Shown here: piece after piece, positions 6,741-15,100 of the stretch | How positions within the stretch are numbered: the first letter of the stretch is position 1 | Layout of the letters: every line of letters starts with the position of its first letter | DNA from: JAQIBY01 sp034658655 | Lineage (GTDB): Bacteria > Bacteroidota > Bacteroidia > Bacteroidales > ML635J-15 | Length of the DNA stretch: 27,425 nt | NCBI GenBank assembly: GCA_034658655.1 | Contig: JAYEFQ010000008.1 | Span: forward strand, 1-27,425 | Direction: 5' to 3' | Notes under the pieces: model-generated | Told to the model about the DNA's origin: nothing | The model's input: only the letters and a program-made list of their open reading frames with translations | Database searches by the model: none | Program-made: the position numbers and the translations under genes

Positions 6741-7074
6741 AAAAGACAACTACGAAAGATTGATTCACATACAAAAAGCAATTAATGAAATTGAAATATT
6801 TACACTTAAAGTCAGTGAAAATGATTTTTTAAATGATAATTTTCTTTCTAGTGCTGTTTTGTTTCAGTTTAGCGTAATTGGAGAAGCTGTAGTTCATATA
6901 GAAGCAGTTTTATTAGATAAATATGAATATCCATGGTATAAAGTTAGGGCATTTAGAAATTTAATATCACATGAATATTTTAATATTAAATTAGATGCAG
7001 TGTGGAATATTATAACTACTGATTTATACGAATTGAAACAAATTATTGAAGAAATTTTGGATGATGAGTATTAA
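6727..7074 (+). CDS. HEPN-domain toxin (HepT-like RNase)
   Basis: The 115-residue, largely alpha-helical protein belongs to the HepT/DUF86-like HEPN family, whose members are metal-independent RNases. The signature RX4HXY is intact: R77, H82 and Y84 in RNLISHEY. In studied systems R and H are catalytic and the Tyr is AMPylated by the MNT partner. The gene starts inside the antitoxin gene (14-base overlap, ATG at 6727), so the two are translationally coupled, the typical MntA-HepT order. Base composition is very AT-rich, as for its partner. HEPN/MNT modules act in plasmid maintenance or phage defence in some hosts; the role here is unknown. Confidence 0.88.
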   Translation: MKDYRKDNYERLIHIQKAINEIEIFTLKVSENDFLNDNFLSSAVLFQFSVIGEAVVHIEAVLLDKYEYPWYKVRAFRNLISHEYFNIKLDAVWNIITTDLYELKQIIEEILDDEY

Positions 7075-7081
7075 ATAACCC

Positions 7082-7162
7082 AATAAAATAATATATAAAA
7101 TTGGCAACAAAGATTATGTAACAGAAGCAGTGAAAGTTGCAGAGAAAAAAATGAATATTTAA
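7082..7162 (+). pseudogene. Fragment of a second XRE-MNT antitoxin gene
   Basis: Twenty-six codons followed by TAA (7160-7162) encode NKIIYKIGNKDYVTEAVKVA and end KKMNI. They align without gaps to residues 69-94 of the intact antitoxin (DQIIYEIGNEEYAKEALKVA and onward), including the nearly identical DNA for EAVKVAE. Stop codons stand on both sides, and the HTH and nucleotidyltransferase parts are absent. This is a decayed partial copy, diverged enough to be from a related module rather than a recent tandem duplication. Confidence 0.6.
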
Positions 7163-7175
7163 AAAGAAAACGATA

Positions 7176-7687
7176 ATGGGGAAAGCAAAAAACAGAAAAC
7201 GTAATAAAATGCTACGGCAAAGAAAGAAGGATAGAGAGAATGAGAAGGTTTCTGAGTTAAATAATGATGTTAATGGATTATCCTCAAAAAAAAAAGATTA
7301 GATAAAGAGTTAAATACGGATGTGAAATTTAAGTACAAAAACAACCTAGATGGGAGAAAAATTTCTGATGTTGTGTCTGAAATGATACAACCATTAATGG
7401 AAGAAGCAAGTACTTTTAAAGAAGAACAAAACATTGTTGGGCTTGGAGTTATGGCATGGAATTTAGGAGTGATAAAGAAAAATAATGGGGAGAAAGAGAT
7501 GCGAAAAGCACTTAAAGGCTTTGGTATGATGCTTCCAAAAAAAATAAAAAACGTATTACTTGAATATAGTGAAGTAAAATGTGAAAATTACAGCGAATAC
7601 AATGAGTTAATTGTTGATTATGAGCTTACAAAATTAAACTCACATCAAAATAATTTGACTGTATCTTATAAAATGGTAAATGAATAA
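7176..7687 (+). CDS. Uncharacterised protein gene split by a -1 frameshift at an A10 run
   Basis: ATG 7176 opens a 41-codon frame encoding a very basic N-terminus (MGKAKNRKRNKMLRQRKKDR) that stops at TAG 7299-7301. Ten A at 7286-7295 precede the stop. In the -1 frame the reading continues from the A-run through RLDKELNTD into the frame read from 7322 to the TAA at 7685-7687. The joined product would be about 170 residues: a basic, probably nucleic-acid-binding or coiled N-terminus, then a compact mixed domain (VVSEMIQPLMEEASTF, GLGVMAWNLGVIKK, MMLPKKIKNVLLEY). The zero-frame codons tcA-AAA-AAA suit -1 slippage. It may be programmed slippage, transcriptional slippage, a real mutation or a sequencing error. 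I do not recognise the family. Confidence 0.5.
7322..7687 (+). CDS. Conserved-looking hypothetical protein (3' part of the frameshifted gene)
   Basis: Read alone from GTG 7322 this gives 121 residues with no membrane segments or signal peptide. It alternates helical stretches (SDVVSEMIQPLMEEASTF, KALKGFGMMLPKKIKNVLLEY) with a C-terminal strand-like part (LIVDYELTKLN, NLTVSYKMV). The frame is open upstream only to 7274 and has no ATG before GTG 7322, so independent translation is possible but less attractive than fusion with the basic N-terminal frame at 7176. No function is recognised. Its neighbours are the HepT/MntA pair and an alpha/beta hydrolase. Confidence 0.6.
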   Translation: MKFKYKNNLDGRKISDVVSEMIQPLMEEASTFKEEQNIVGLGVMAWNLGVIKKNNGEKEMRKALKGFGMMLPKKIKNVLLEYSEVKCENYSEYNELIVDYELTKLNSHQNNLTVSYKMVNE

Positions 7688-7913
7688 AATATTTGTGTAA
7701 GCCAGCCCAAAAGCCACACACATTTGCAATTACTTACAAGTTTTAAAAAAAGCGAATGGCTACGGTTTTTCAGCAGTCGGGAACAGAAGTCGTGGAGAAT
7801 CGCGAATTTTTATCATGAATCTAAAGAAAATAGTTCGAACGGACTTCGGAATACAATTTTCATACTCGGGAAATTTGTTTATCTTTTGCCTTTGGAAATA
7901 ATAATTTTAGATA
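7688..7913. other. Intergenic accessory DNA without a convincing gene
   Basis: TGTAAG (7696-7701) and CTTACA (7732-7737) form an inverted repeat flanking a GC-richer core containing AGCCACACACATTTGC. Beyond it are two very short frames joined at an ATGA overlap (20 codons from about 7756; 28 codons after it) and a 65-codon frame from TTG 7724. None resembles a protein. The stretch looks like a cassette junction or an eroded insertion rather than a coding region; this is an impression only. Confidence 0.35.
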
Positions 7914-8834
7914 ATGAATAGACACACTTTTCTTGATGTTTTATCAATTGAGATTAAGGCTTTGATTCGGCCAAATGGTAAAATGTTTTGTAATAGTGCT
8001 GATAGCATAGCACCATCTATATTGTTAGATTCAGCTAAACTTGAAATCCCTGAAATAAACGGAGAGGGTACACACCGAGTTGAAATTAATATGAAATCAG
8101 GGAAATACTATGCCGATTTTCGGGTTGAAAAATGGCTTGGTTCAGAATTTCCTACTATTATTTACCATCATGGAAATAATGAGAGTCCGTTTGATTATGA
8201 TAAGCCATCAAAGAGTTCTTTTTATCACATATTTGTTACCCATAATACGCAATTTGAATGTAACTTGATTGTGATTCGTGCGACATTTCATGATTTGTCA
8301 TATCAGGCATATCAAAAAAAGTTAGAAAAACTTGAGCATTTTGTGTCTATGTTTACTGTATCCACCAGATTAATTGAAGCACTAATTCAGGAAATTCGAA
8401 AACATAACTCAGAGCGATTGATAGTTAGTGGATTAAGTCTTGGCGGTTTTGTTACGAATTATCATCGAGCAAAATATAATACTGCTGATGTTTACATTCC
8501 CATGCTTTCTGGTACAAGGCTTGGAGATATGTTTACAATCAGTCGTTATAGAAAATTAACTGCCTTAAAAGATAATAGCACAAGCGAAAATGTGAGGACT
8601 CTGTTAAATTTTAGTGAATCGTTTAATGCTGTGCTGGATAAGAATGTGTATCCTTTGCTAGCACTGTATGATAAGTATGTTGAGTATGATGTGCAAAAGC
8701 ATAGTTATATTGGACATCCGCTTGAGGTTATAAAAAGGGGACACATTACAGGTGTCATTCATTTTACTGCTTTTCGAGAGCATGTGTTGTATATTATGAA
8801 TAATGCGGGAGAAATGTCTGAAAAAAATGTTTAG
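7914..8834 (+). CDS. Alpha/beta-hydrolase fold protein
   Basis: The 306-residue cytoplasmic protein (no signal peptide seen) has an alpha/beta-hydrolase layout. A strand leads into YHHGNN (residues 84-89, the usual oxyanion-hole HG turn), followed by the nucleophile elbow GLSLGG (173-178) with Ser175. Asp253 (LYDKYV) and His277 (GHITG) are good candidates for the rest of the triad. The substrate cannot be predicted; esterase or peptidase activity is possible. The first 75 residues form an N-terminal extension of the YADFRVEKW type. It ends the plus-strand accessory patch and is convergent with the gene at 8888. No promoter matching the consensus was found directly upstream. Confidence 0.8.
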   Translation: MNRHTFLDVLSIEIKALIRPNGKMFCNSADSIAPSILLDSAKLEIPEINGEGTHRVEINMKSGKYYADFRVEKWLGSEFPTIIYHHGNNESPFDYDKPSKSSFYHIFVTHNTQFECNLIVIRATFHDLSYQAYQKKLEKLEHFVSMFTVSTRLIEALIQEIRKHNSERLIVSGLSLGGFVTNYHRAKYNTADVYIPMLSGTRLGDMFTISRYRKLTALKDNSTSENVRTLLNFSESFNAVLDKNVYPLLALYDKYVEYDVQKHSYIGHPLEVIKRGHITGVIHFTAFREHVLYIMNNAGEMSEKNV

Positions 8835-8852
8835 AAATTTGCAGTAGGTTTT

Positions 8853-8877
8853 ACCACAAAGCCTAAGAGTGTGTGGT
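8853..8877. terminator. Possible bidirectional terminator hairpin between convergent genes
   Basis: ACCACA (8853-8858) and TGTGGT (8872-8877) pair perfectly around a 13-base loop in the 53-base gap between two convergent stop codons. The flanking T/A runs are short, so the assignment rests mostly on position. Confidence 0.35.
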
Positions 8878-8887
8878 GTTTGAAAAA

Positions 8888-10351
8888 TTAGAACCGATAA
8901 TAAATCCCCAGACTTCCTGAGTAGCCTTTAAAGCGGCTTTTTACTTCGTAGTTATTATTGAGCATATTTGTCAAATCATGAACATAGCTTGGTTCAACAA
9001 AAACACTGATTTGGTTATTGAAACGATAAATCAAATCGGCGCTAAATTCCCAGCGGATTCCAGGACGGATGAAATCACTTTTATGTACTGTGCTAATAAT
9101 TTGATCAGATTCCAACAAAAGCTTTGAATTTACCCCTGTAATGAGATTGAAAATTGGTCCGGTTTTTAAATTTACAGCGAAATTTTCATTTTCTAAATGC
9201 ACTCCTGCCAGCACTGGTAATTCGATATAGGAATAAGAGTTATTATATTCGTGTGTACGGTATTCGATTACTGTATCTGACTCATATGGCCACGAATACT
9301 CCAAGTAGGGGTGTTTTGGTGTGTCATCGTGAATAATTAAATGAGTGCTTGTGTGTTTAAATTGGTTGTTGAGGTTTGCTAGATACAAACCGGTTTGCAG
9401 CATATAATTATTTTTAACATAATTAAATCGAATGCCAAAACGATAAGAAAACTGACTATAATTCTGTTTGTTAATATTTGTATTTTGCATTTCTGCATTC
9501 AAAAACTCAAAATCTTGTTTGACGAAAATTGCACCGAATGAGTAACCCTGTTCAAAAAAGCTTAGGTCTTTCACAATGGGCTTTCCTAGGTGGTCATATC
9601 CTAATGTGTCAGATCGTTCTGCGTAATTTTCTATTATAAGCGGTTGCCCTGAAATGAAAATTGGGACAAGTTGGTTTAAAATTAAAGGCATTCCTTTTAT
9701 GCTCTCTTTTGCGATAATTGCCTCTGTTTTATCCACCGTTTTTTGGTTTAGTAGGTTTCCTTCAAACTGTGTTTTTAATGCCGTTTTATTTTGTTTGTTT
9801 TTACCTTCTGGATTTTCTTTTGTGTGCATTGTTAGTTGTGCTGTCAGTTTTGTGTCTGTATCTTTATTTTGCACAACGGTCTTATCGGTATGTTTTTGTG
9901 TGATATTAATATCGATTAGATTGTTTTGATTTGCAACTTGGGTTGGGTTCAGCGATTTCATTTCAATTAAATCCGCTTGATGGAAATCCTCAAGTGTTTG
10001 TAGGTTTTCAATAAGGAATTGCTTTTCGGGTTGATAAATTTCGGTATTTATTTGATTTGGGATAATAATACCGCCGGTGATTCCAACCACACCAATGGCA
10101 GCATAGTAGATGTTGAATTTTAATGCTGAAAAATGAATGAATTGTTCCCACCAGAGTTTTGTTGCAATTTTTTGCCACACAGTTTTAGCTGGAGTAATTG
10201 CCTGATTTGCAAGCTTTACTTTAGCAATATGTTCAAGACGCATATTGTTTAGTGCAGATTGCATCCCTTTCCAATTTGATTTTGGGGGCGAAATCTGATG
10301 ATTTGACAATTCATCTTTGAACAGATTATCTATGTGGTTTCTATCTTTCAT
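8888..10351 (-). CDS. Membrane-anchored outer-membrane-beta-barrel-domain protein, possible anti-sigma factor
   Basis: The 487-residue product has no N-terminal signal peptide. Residues 1-75 are soluble and presumably cytoplasmic; one membrane segment lies at about 79-98 (FNIYYAAIGVVGITGGIIIP). A long polar Gln/Asn/Lys/Thr-rich linker spans about 100-225. The C-terminal half has repeated amphipathic strands (YSQFSYRFGIRFNYVKN, YMLQTGLYLANLN, SYIELPVLAGVHL) ending GSLGIYYRF, as in eight-stranded outer-membrane barrels. The gene overlaps the ECF sigma gene by four bases (ATGA), the normal place for an anti-sigma factor. Anti-sigma function is inferred from that position; no conserved zinc or ASD motif is visible. 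Confidence 0.75.
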   Translation of the reverse strand: MKDRNHIDNLFKDELSNHQISPPKSNWKGMQSALNNMRLEHIAKVKLANQAITPAKTVWQKIATKLWWEQFIHFSALKFNIYYAAIGVVGITGGIIIPNQINTEIYQPEKQFLIENLQTLEDFHQADLIEMKSLNPTQVANQNNLIDINITQKHTDKTVVQNKDTDTKLTAQLTMHTKENPEGKNKQNKTALKTQFEGNLLNQKTVDKTEAIIAKESIKGMPLILNQLVPIFISGQPLIIENYAERSDTLGYDHLGKPIVKDLSFFEQGYSFGAIFVKQDFEFLNAEMQNTNINKQNYSQFSYRFGIRFNYVKNNYMLQTGLYLANLNNQFKHTSTHLIIHDDTPKHPYLEYSWPYESDTVIEYRTHEYNNSYSYIELPVLAGVHLENENFAVNLKTGPIFNLITGVNSKLLLESDQIISTVHKSDFIRPGIRWEFSADLIYRFNNQISVFVEPSYVHDLTNMLNNNYEVKSRFKGYSGSLGIYYRF

Positions 10352-10902
10352 GATACCCTGTCTTCTGGCATTTTACTTAATTCTTGCAATTTATTCATTA
10401 AAATTTTGCGTGCTCGAGAATACTGTGATTTTGATGTTCCGATTTGAATGTCGAGCATTTCTGCGATTTCACGATGCTTGTATCCTTCAATGGCATAGAG
10501 GTTAAATACCAAACGAAAACCCTCCGGCAGTTCATTGATGGTTGACATGAGTTCTTCTTTTGTGAAATCGCGTGTTTCAAAATTTGTATCTTTTATTTTA
10601 ATTTCCTGTATTTCGTCAAAACTATCATTAATATGTTTTTTGTGTTTACGGATGTAGCCGATGGCGGCATTAATTAAAATCCGTTTCATCCAACCTTCAA
10701 AGGACCCATGCCCCTCAAATTGTTTAATGTGTTTAAATATATTAATGAACGCTTCCTGTAACATATCCTCAGCCTCTGATGCGCAGCATGCATATCGCAT
10801 TGCCATACCAAATAATATCGGCGAGTAGCGATCATATAAGACCTTTTGGGTCTTTCTGTCCATCTTCTGACATCCTTTTATTATGTCATTAATTTCGTGC
10901 AT
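10348..10902 (-). CDS. RNA polymerase ECF-type sigma factor
   Basis: The 184-residue product is a sigma-70-family extracytoplasmic-function sigma factor. Region 2 (YDRYSPILFGMAMRYACCAS, AEDMLQEAFINIFKHIKQFE, then FEGWMKRILINAAIGYIRK) recognises and melts the -10 region. Region 4 (LPEGFRLVFNLYAIEGYKHREIAEML, then GTSKSQYSRARKIL) has the -35-binding HTH. Region 3 is absent, as in all ECF factors. Its stop codon overlaps the start of the membrane-barrel gene (ATGA), implying translational coupling and a regulator-target pair. No clean housekeeping promoter was found upstream; the nearest is an imperfect box with three bases between TA and TTTG. Autoregulation is possible but not shown. Confidence 0.92.
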   Translation of the reverse strand: MHEINDIIKGCQKMDRKTQKVLYDRYSPILFGMAMRYACCASEAEDMLQEAFINIFKHIKQFEGHGSFEGWMKRILINAAIGYIRKHKKHINDSFDEIQEIKIKDTNFETRDFTKEELMSTINELPEGFRLVFNLYAIEGYKHREIAEMLDIQIGTSKSQYSRARKILMNKLQELSKMPEDRVS

Positions 10903-11033
10903 TCAGGACTAATTTATAGATAATAATTAATGATGATTGGTTGCATTTCATAACAAAAGAACAAATTTTATCTGATTTGTACGAATGCCTTTTGCTTTTT
11001 GATACAAAAATCATGAAAAATGCAGGTTTTTGC

Positions 11034-11120
11034 TTAATTGGCTTTGAAATAAAGGATGATTAGTATTGAGAGTAATATTATCATAAAACCTATACTGACC
11101 CACTGTGTGATTTTATTCAT
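11034..11120 (-). CDS. Possible 28-residue single-pass membrane protein
   Basis: ATG at 11118-11120 overlaps the TAA of the glycosyltransferase gene (ATGAATAA arrangement). It opens a 28-codon frame ending TAA at 11034-11036. The product MNKITQWVSIGFMIILLSIL continues IILYFKAN: a short polar N-terminus, one strongly hydrophobic helix (about residues 8-25), and a Lys near the C-terminus. Tight coupling to a membrane glycosyltransferase and a clean single-helix profile favour a real small protein, but 28 codons can arise by chance in AT-rich DNA. Function unknown. Confidence 0.35.
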   Translation of the reverse strand: MNKITQWVSIGFMIILLSILIILYFKAN

Positions 11121-12093
11121 CCGATGGCTTTTCATCCAAGGTTTCGTTCTCAGTTTCTGTATTTTTTTCATTAATGACATATCTTGGGCGTCGTCTTACG
11201 TTTGCACCGATTCTACTAATGTATTCGCCGATAATTCCTATGGATAAAAGTTGCACTCCGCCGAGAAAAAGTACGCTTAAAATGAGTGACGTCCAACCTT
11301 GTACGTATGAGTGTGCGATAAAACGTTGGTAGAGTGCCCATAGAATTAAAATAAAACTTACAAAACTGATAATAATTCCAAGAAATGTTGCAAATCGGAG
11401 TGGGAAGTCAGAAAAAGAGGTAATTCCATCAATTGCAAAACGAATCATTCGTTTGTATGACCATGCAGATCGTCCTTTTTTGCGACCTTGGCGTTTGTAA
11501 GTAACATGGGTTTGTTTAAATCCAAGCCAAGCCACTTGTCCTCTGATGAAGCGGTCGCGCTCCGGCATTTTTTTTAGAATATCTGCAACTTTTCGGCTAA
11601 TCATTCTAAAATCCCCAGTATCCATAGGGATTTTAACATTTGTCATTTTGGCAAGTAGGCGATAAAATAATCGGGCAGTAAATTTTTTCAAAAAGGATTC
11701 TCCTTTTCTTGATTTTCGTTTTCCGTAAACCACATCAAAGCCTTCATCTATTTTCCGATTCATTTCGGCAATTAGTTCGGGTGGATCTTGTAAGTCAGCA
11801 TCCATTATAACGATTCTATTTCCCTTACAATGTTCTAATCCAGCACTTATTGCCGCTTGTTGTCCAAAATTTCTACTTAAATCAATATATTTTACGGAAA
11901 GATTATTTTTTGCAAATTGTTTTATTATATCTAGAGAATCATCTGTACTGCCGTCATTGACATACATAATTTCATATGAGGAACAAATGCTCTTAAGCGG
12001 TTTTTCAAGGGTTTTTTGACAGTTTTCAAGGTTTTCGGCCTCATTGAAAACAGGAAGAATAACAGAGATATCTATATTATACAGTTTTTTCAT
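11113..12093 (-). CDS. Family 2 glycosyltransferase, polyprenyl-phosphate sugar transferase type
   Basis: The 326-residue protein has a GT-A domain followed by two membrane helices, as in DPM1/GtrB/ArnC-like enzymes, which move a sugar from a nucleotide sugar to a polyprenyl phosphate at the inner membrane. Motifs are VILPVFNE (11-18), DGSTDDS (47-53), the metal-binding DADLQDP (98-104) and DTGDFR (158-163). Membrane segments lie at about 235-255 and 268-290, and the C-terminus is acidic. The sugar donor cannot be inferred. A good promoter lies just upstream (12110-12142), so it is transcribed independently of sprA. It is followed by the possible 28-residue ORF. Confidence 0.9.
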   Translation of the reverse strand: MKKLYNIDISVILPVFNEAENLENCQKTLEKPLKSICSSYEIMYVNDGSTDDSLDIIKQFAKNNLSVKYIDLSRNFGQQAAISAGLEHCKGNRIVIMDADLQDPPELIAEMNRKIDEGFDVVYGKRKSRKGESFLKKFTARLFYRLLAKMTNVKIPMDTGDFRMISRKVADILKKMPERDRFIRGQVAWLGFKQTHVTYKRQGRKKGRSAWSYKRMIRFAIDGITSFSDFPLRFATFLGIIISFVSFILILWALYQRFIAHSYVQGWTSLILSVLFLGGVQLLSIGIIGEYISRIGANVRRRPRYVINEKNTETENETLDEKPSDE

Positions 12094-12109
12094 GGCTTTT
12101 TACTTATTG

Positions 12110-12142
12110 CAAATATACAGAAAATCTGATAAGAAATAAAGA
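12110..12142 (-). promoter_or_regulatory. Bacteroidota-type promoter of the glycosyltransferase gene
   Basis: On the minus strand TATATTTG (complement of 12110-12117) matches the -7 consensus, and TTTA about 20 bases further upstream is a near-match to the -33 TTTG. It lies 17 bases before the glycosyltransferase start and 48 bases after the sprA stop. Confidence 0.65.
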
Positions 12143-12164
12143 GGAATTATGCTTATCTCATAAC

Positions 12165-15100
12165 CTATGATGCGAGCATAAATCGGATACTTACACCAAA
12201 GTCGATATTTCTTGTTGGGAATGAGGATGATACTTCTGGATTTGTAATGATGTGGTCATAGAAAATCCGTAAGTTAAACCGGTCACTGAGTACGTAATCG
12301 GCACTGGTTTTAATGGTAATCATACTGTTTCCGGCTGTGGGCTGGTTTACGCCTTCTTCAAGTTTACGTATGATGGTTAAATTATTTCTGATGGATAAAT
12401 CTAGGCGTAGATTGAGGTCTGATTTGAATGTGCGTTTACGTCCGCCTTTTCCACCGATTTGTATTTCAACATCTTGTATGCGGTAACCACCACCAATGAC
12501 ATATTCATTGGTACGCATTTCGGTTAATTGATTATTGGCAAAGCTCATGTTAAGGTTTCTGGATTTTTTAAATTCAATTTTTGTAATAAGCGAGTTTGTC
12601 CAGTTTAAGTCAATTCCTATGAAAGGTGAAAATTGCTCTGTGATGGATATAGAACCAATTTCAAGTTCTGAATAGAAGTTTCCATTCGGATCTGTAATGT
12701 AATTAAATCCATCTTGTGGATTCCACATATCAGCCAGTCTGCTAGTGAAGCCTCCGACATTGTATGTAGAGCGATAAACATGTGTAATATTTGCAGTTCT
12801 AAGATATTGTTTCAAGAATGGGATTTGTGCCAATCCATCGTAAGTAAGTCGCCAGTTAGGTAAAACATTCGCTAGTGATGGGAATGGATCTAGGCTAATT
12901 TGTTTCGCGTCACGTCCTGAATATGCAGCAAGGAAAGCCGGAATCATTACGCTTTGTGATAATTTTCCATATCCGACAGGGAATCCATCTTCATCCACAT
13001 TTGATGGATGGTAATTGGGATGTTGTTGTGCCAATCGGGTTGCAATGGTTAATCGTGCGTCATTAAATGTATTAAAAGCATCTGATTCGTAATTTCCATC
13101 TTTGCTAATGGGCTCAAAAGCTGTTCCCCAAGTAATCGTTGTCATGGAAAAGTTACCGGTTCGCATTTGACTGTTCACAGTCCATCGACCTGCTCCACTA
13201 ATTGGGTTCTCAACCGTCCAGTTATAGTACTCACTAATGTTTTCGGTATAAGTTCTATTTATATTCAAATCAACTCGCATGCGGCGTACAGGTTCAAGTG
13301 AAGCACGAATTGTCCATGTTTCGTTTTCACTCATTGTATAAGGTTGATTGAGCATTGAATCCCGAGTTAGCATCTGATTATCAGATGCCCAATGCGCAAA
13401 ATCGCGGTCTTGCCAACCCAAAACGAAGGGGATATTCGGGCCTTGTGTGCCCTGATAATTTGTCATCCCAAGAATTTCAGATTCGGGTAGGAAACCTGGA
13501 AGTTGTGTTCCATTTGTTCCAGAATATGAAACATTAATATTTTTTGTACTCATGGCAAGTGCAAGTGTATTATCGAAGATAATTTTAGCAATACTTTCTT
13601 TTTCTTCTCTCACACCAGTAACTTTAACGAGGGCTTTATCACTGTCTTCGCTTGGTATGAAGTAAACGGTTTTGTCATTGACAATTTCCAGTTCACCTTC
13701 AATGATTTTTCCGTCAGCTGCAGTTGCCTGAATGGTTATTTCTTCAGTTTTTAGTTTATGGACAATACGTTTCCGTTTATCTTTTCTTAAGCGGACATCT
13801 TCTTCTTCGTAGGTAACTGTTTCTTTTTTCGGTTTTTTGTTTCGGCGACTTCTGCCTTTATATTTTTGATTGACATCTTTTAAATAATTGACACTATTGT
13901 ACAATGTTAACATATTGAATTGTGTACTTAGAGAGACTGTATTTGAGTTCTGGATTGTATTTCCAAGATTAATAGAGTCTTCTGCTATTATTGGGCTGGC
14001 AATCCAATCATATGTGCCGTTATATCTTGCATTAGCAGATATCCATTTTAATAAAGGGAATTTATTGATAGGAATCTTATAATTTACATTAAAGCGATGG
14101 TTGTAATGAGTGTTACGCCCGAATTCACGGAGATTATCCCAAATGGTGTCGCGCTTTTGTTGATAAAATGGGTCATCTTCCCACATTCTTCCTTGGGGTT
14201 CATCAATTCTTGCATTATTTGATGCAGAAAAGTCGAATTTTAAACTTCTTGAGAAATTATATTTAAAATCGTATTGTCGTACCCAGAAGAAATTTTTGTT
14301 AATATTTAAAGGGATTTGAACATAGGGATTGCTGACATTTCTTAGTTGAGTTTCATTATATGTTCTTACCAAATTTGTTCTGAAACTTAATTGTGATGGG
14401 AGATAATAAAAGTTGAAATCTTGTAATAATTTGAATGCTGGATTGTTAAAAAACTTGACAGATTTGAACGGTTGTACATTTTTTGGCGTTGCGTTATAGT
14501 TGTATGCTAATGACCCAGAAATGTCTTTGTTGGTATTGAATTGTGTGTTAACATTTCTTCGGAATGTTTCGTTGTAAGAATAGGAAGCCGACCAGTTTGC
14601 GAGGTCATAAACTTGAGGCTTGCCTTTCATTTTGTTCACCTTTACGTTTGTAAAGTTGATACTTTTTCTTTGAGTGTAATCTTGTGCAATATACCGCAAT
14701 GAATCTTTTTCCTCAGCACTTCTATTGGGGTCATTTAATGCGACTTTAAATGGGATGTCCGGATCTAATGGGTTGTACTCAGGGTTGCTGACAGATTCTG
14801 AATATCCAACGTACATCGGGATGCGAACTCCTGCTTTTTGTGGAAAGAATTTGCCAAGCTCAAAGTTTGATGTAATGTTGTACGAATTAATTTCCTCTTT
14901 TTGACGCTCATTTACTTTTTGATTGATTGCACCAAACCCAGGTTTTGAGGTTTCTCCTGTAACGGTAACTGAACCAAAATCAGCCAATCGCGTTGTCATT
15001 CTTGCATTTGCAGCCCATCCACCTTTTTGGTCAAAGTCGGTAAGTCGTAATTCATTCACCCATATTTCTGTTGATTTTGGTAATCCGTCATCATAATCGT

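Noticed and set aside
7724..7921. 65-codon frame from TTG ahead of the hydrolase gene
   Set aside because: No recognisable protein features and a weak start; it overlaps the hydrolase start and lies in repeat-like DNA.
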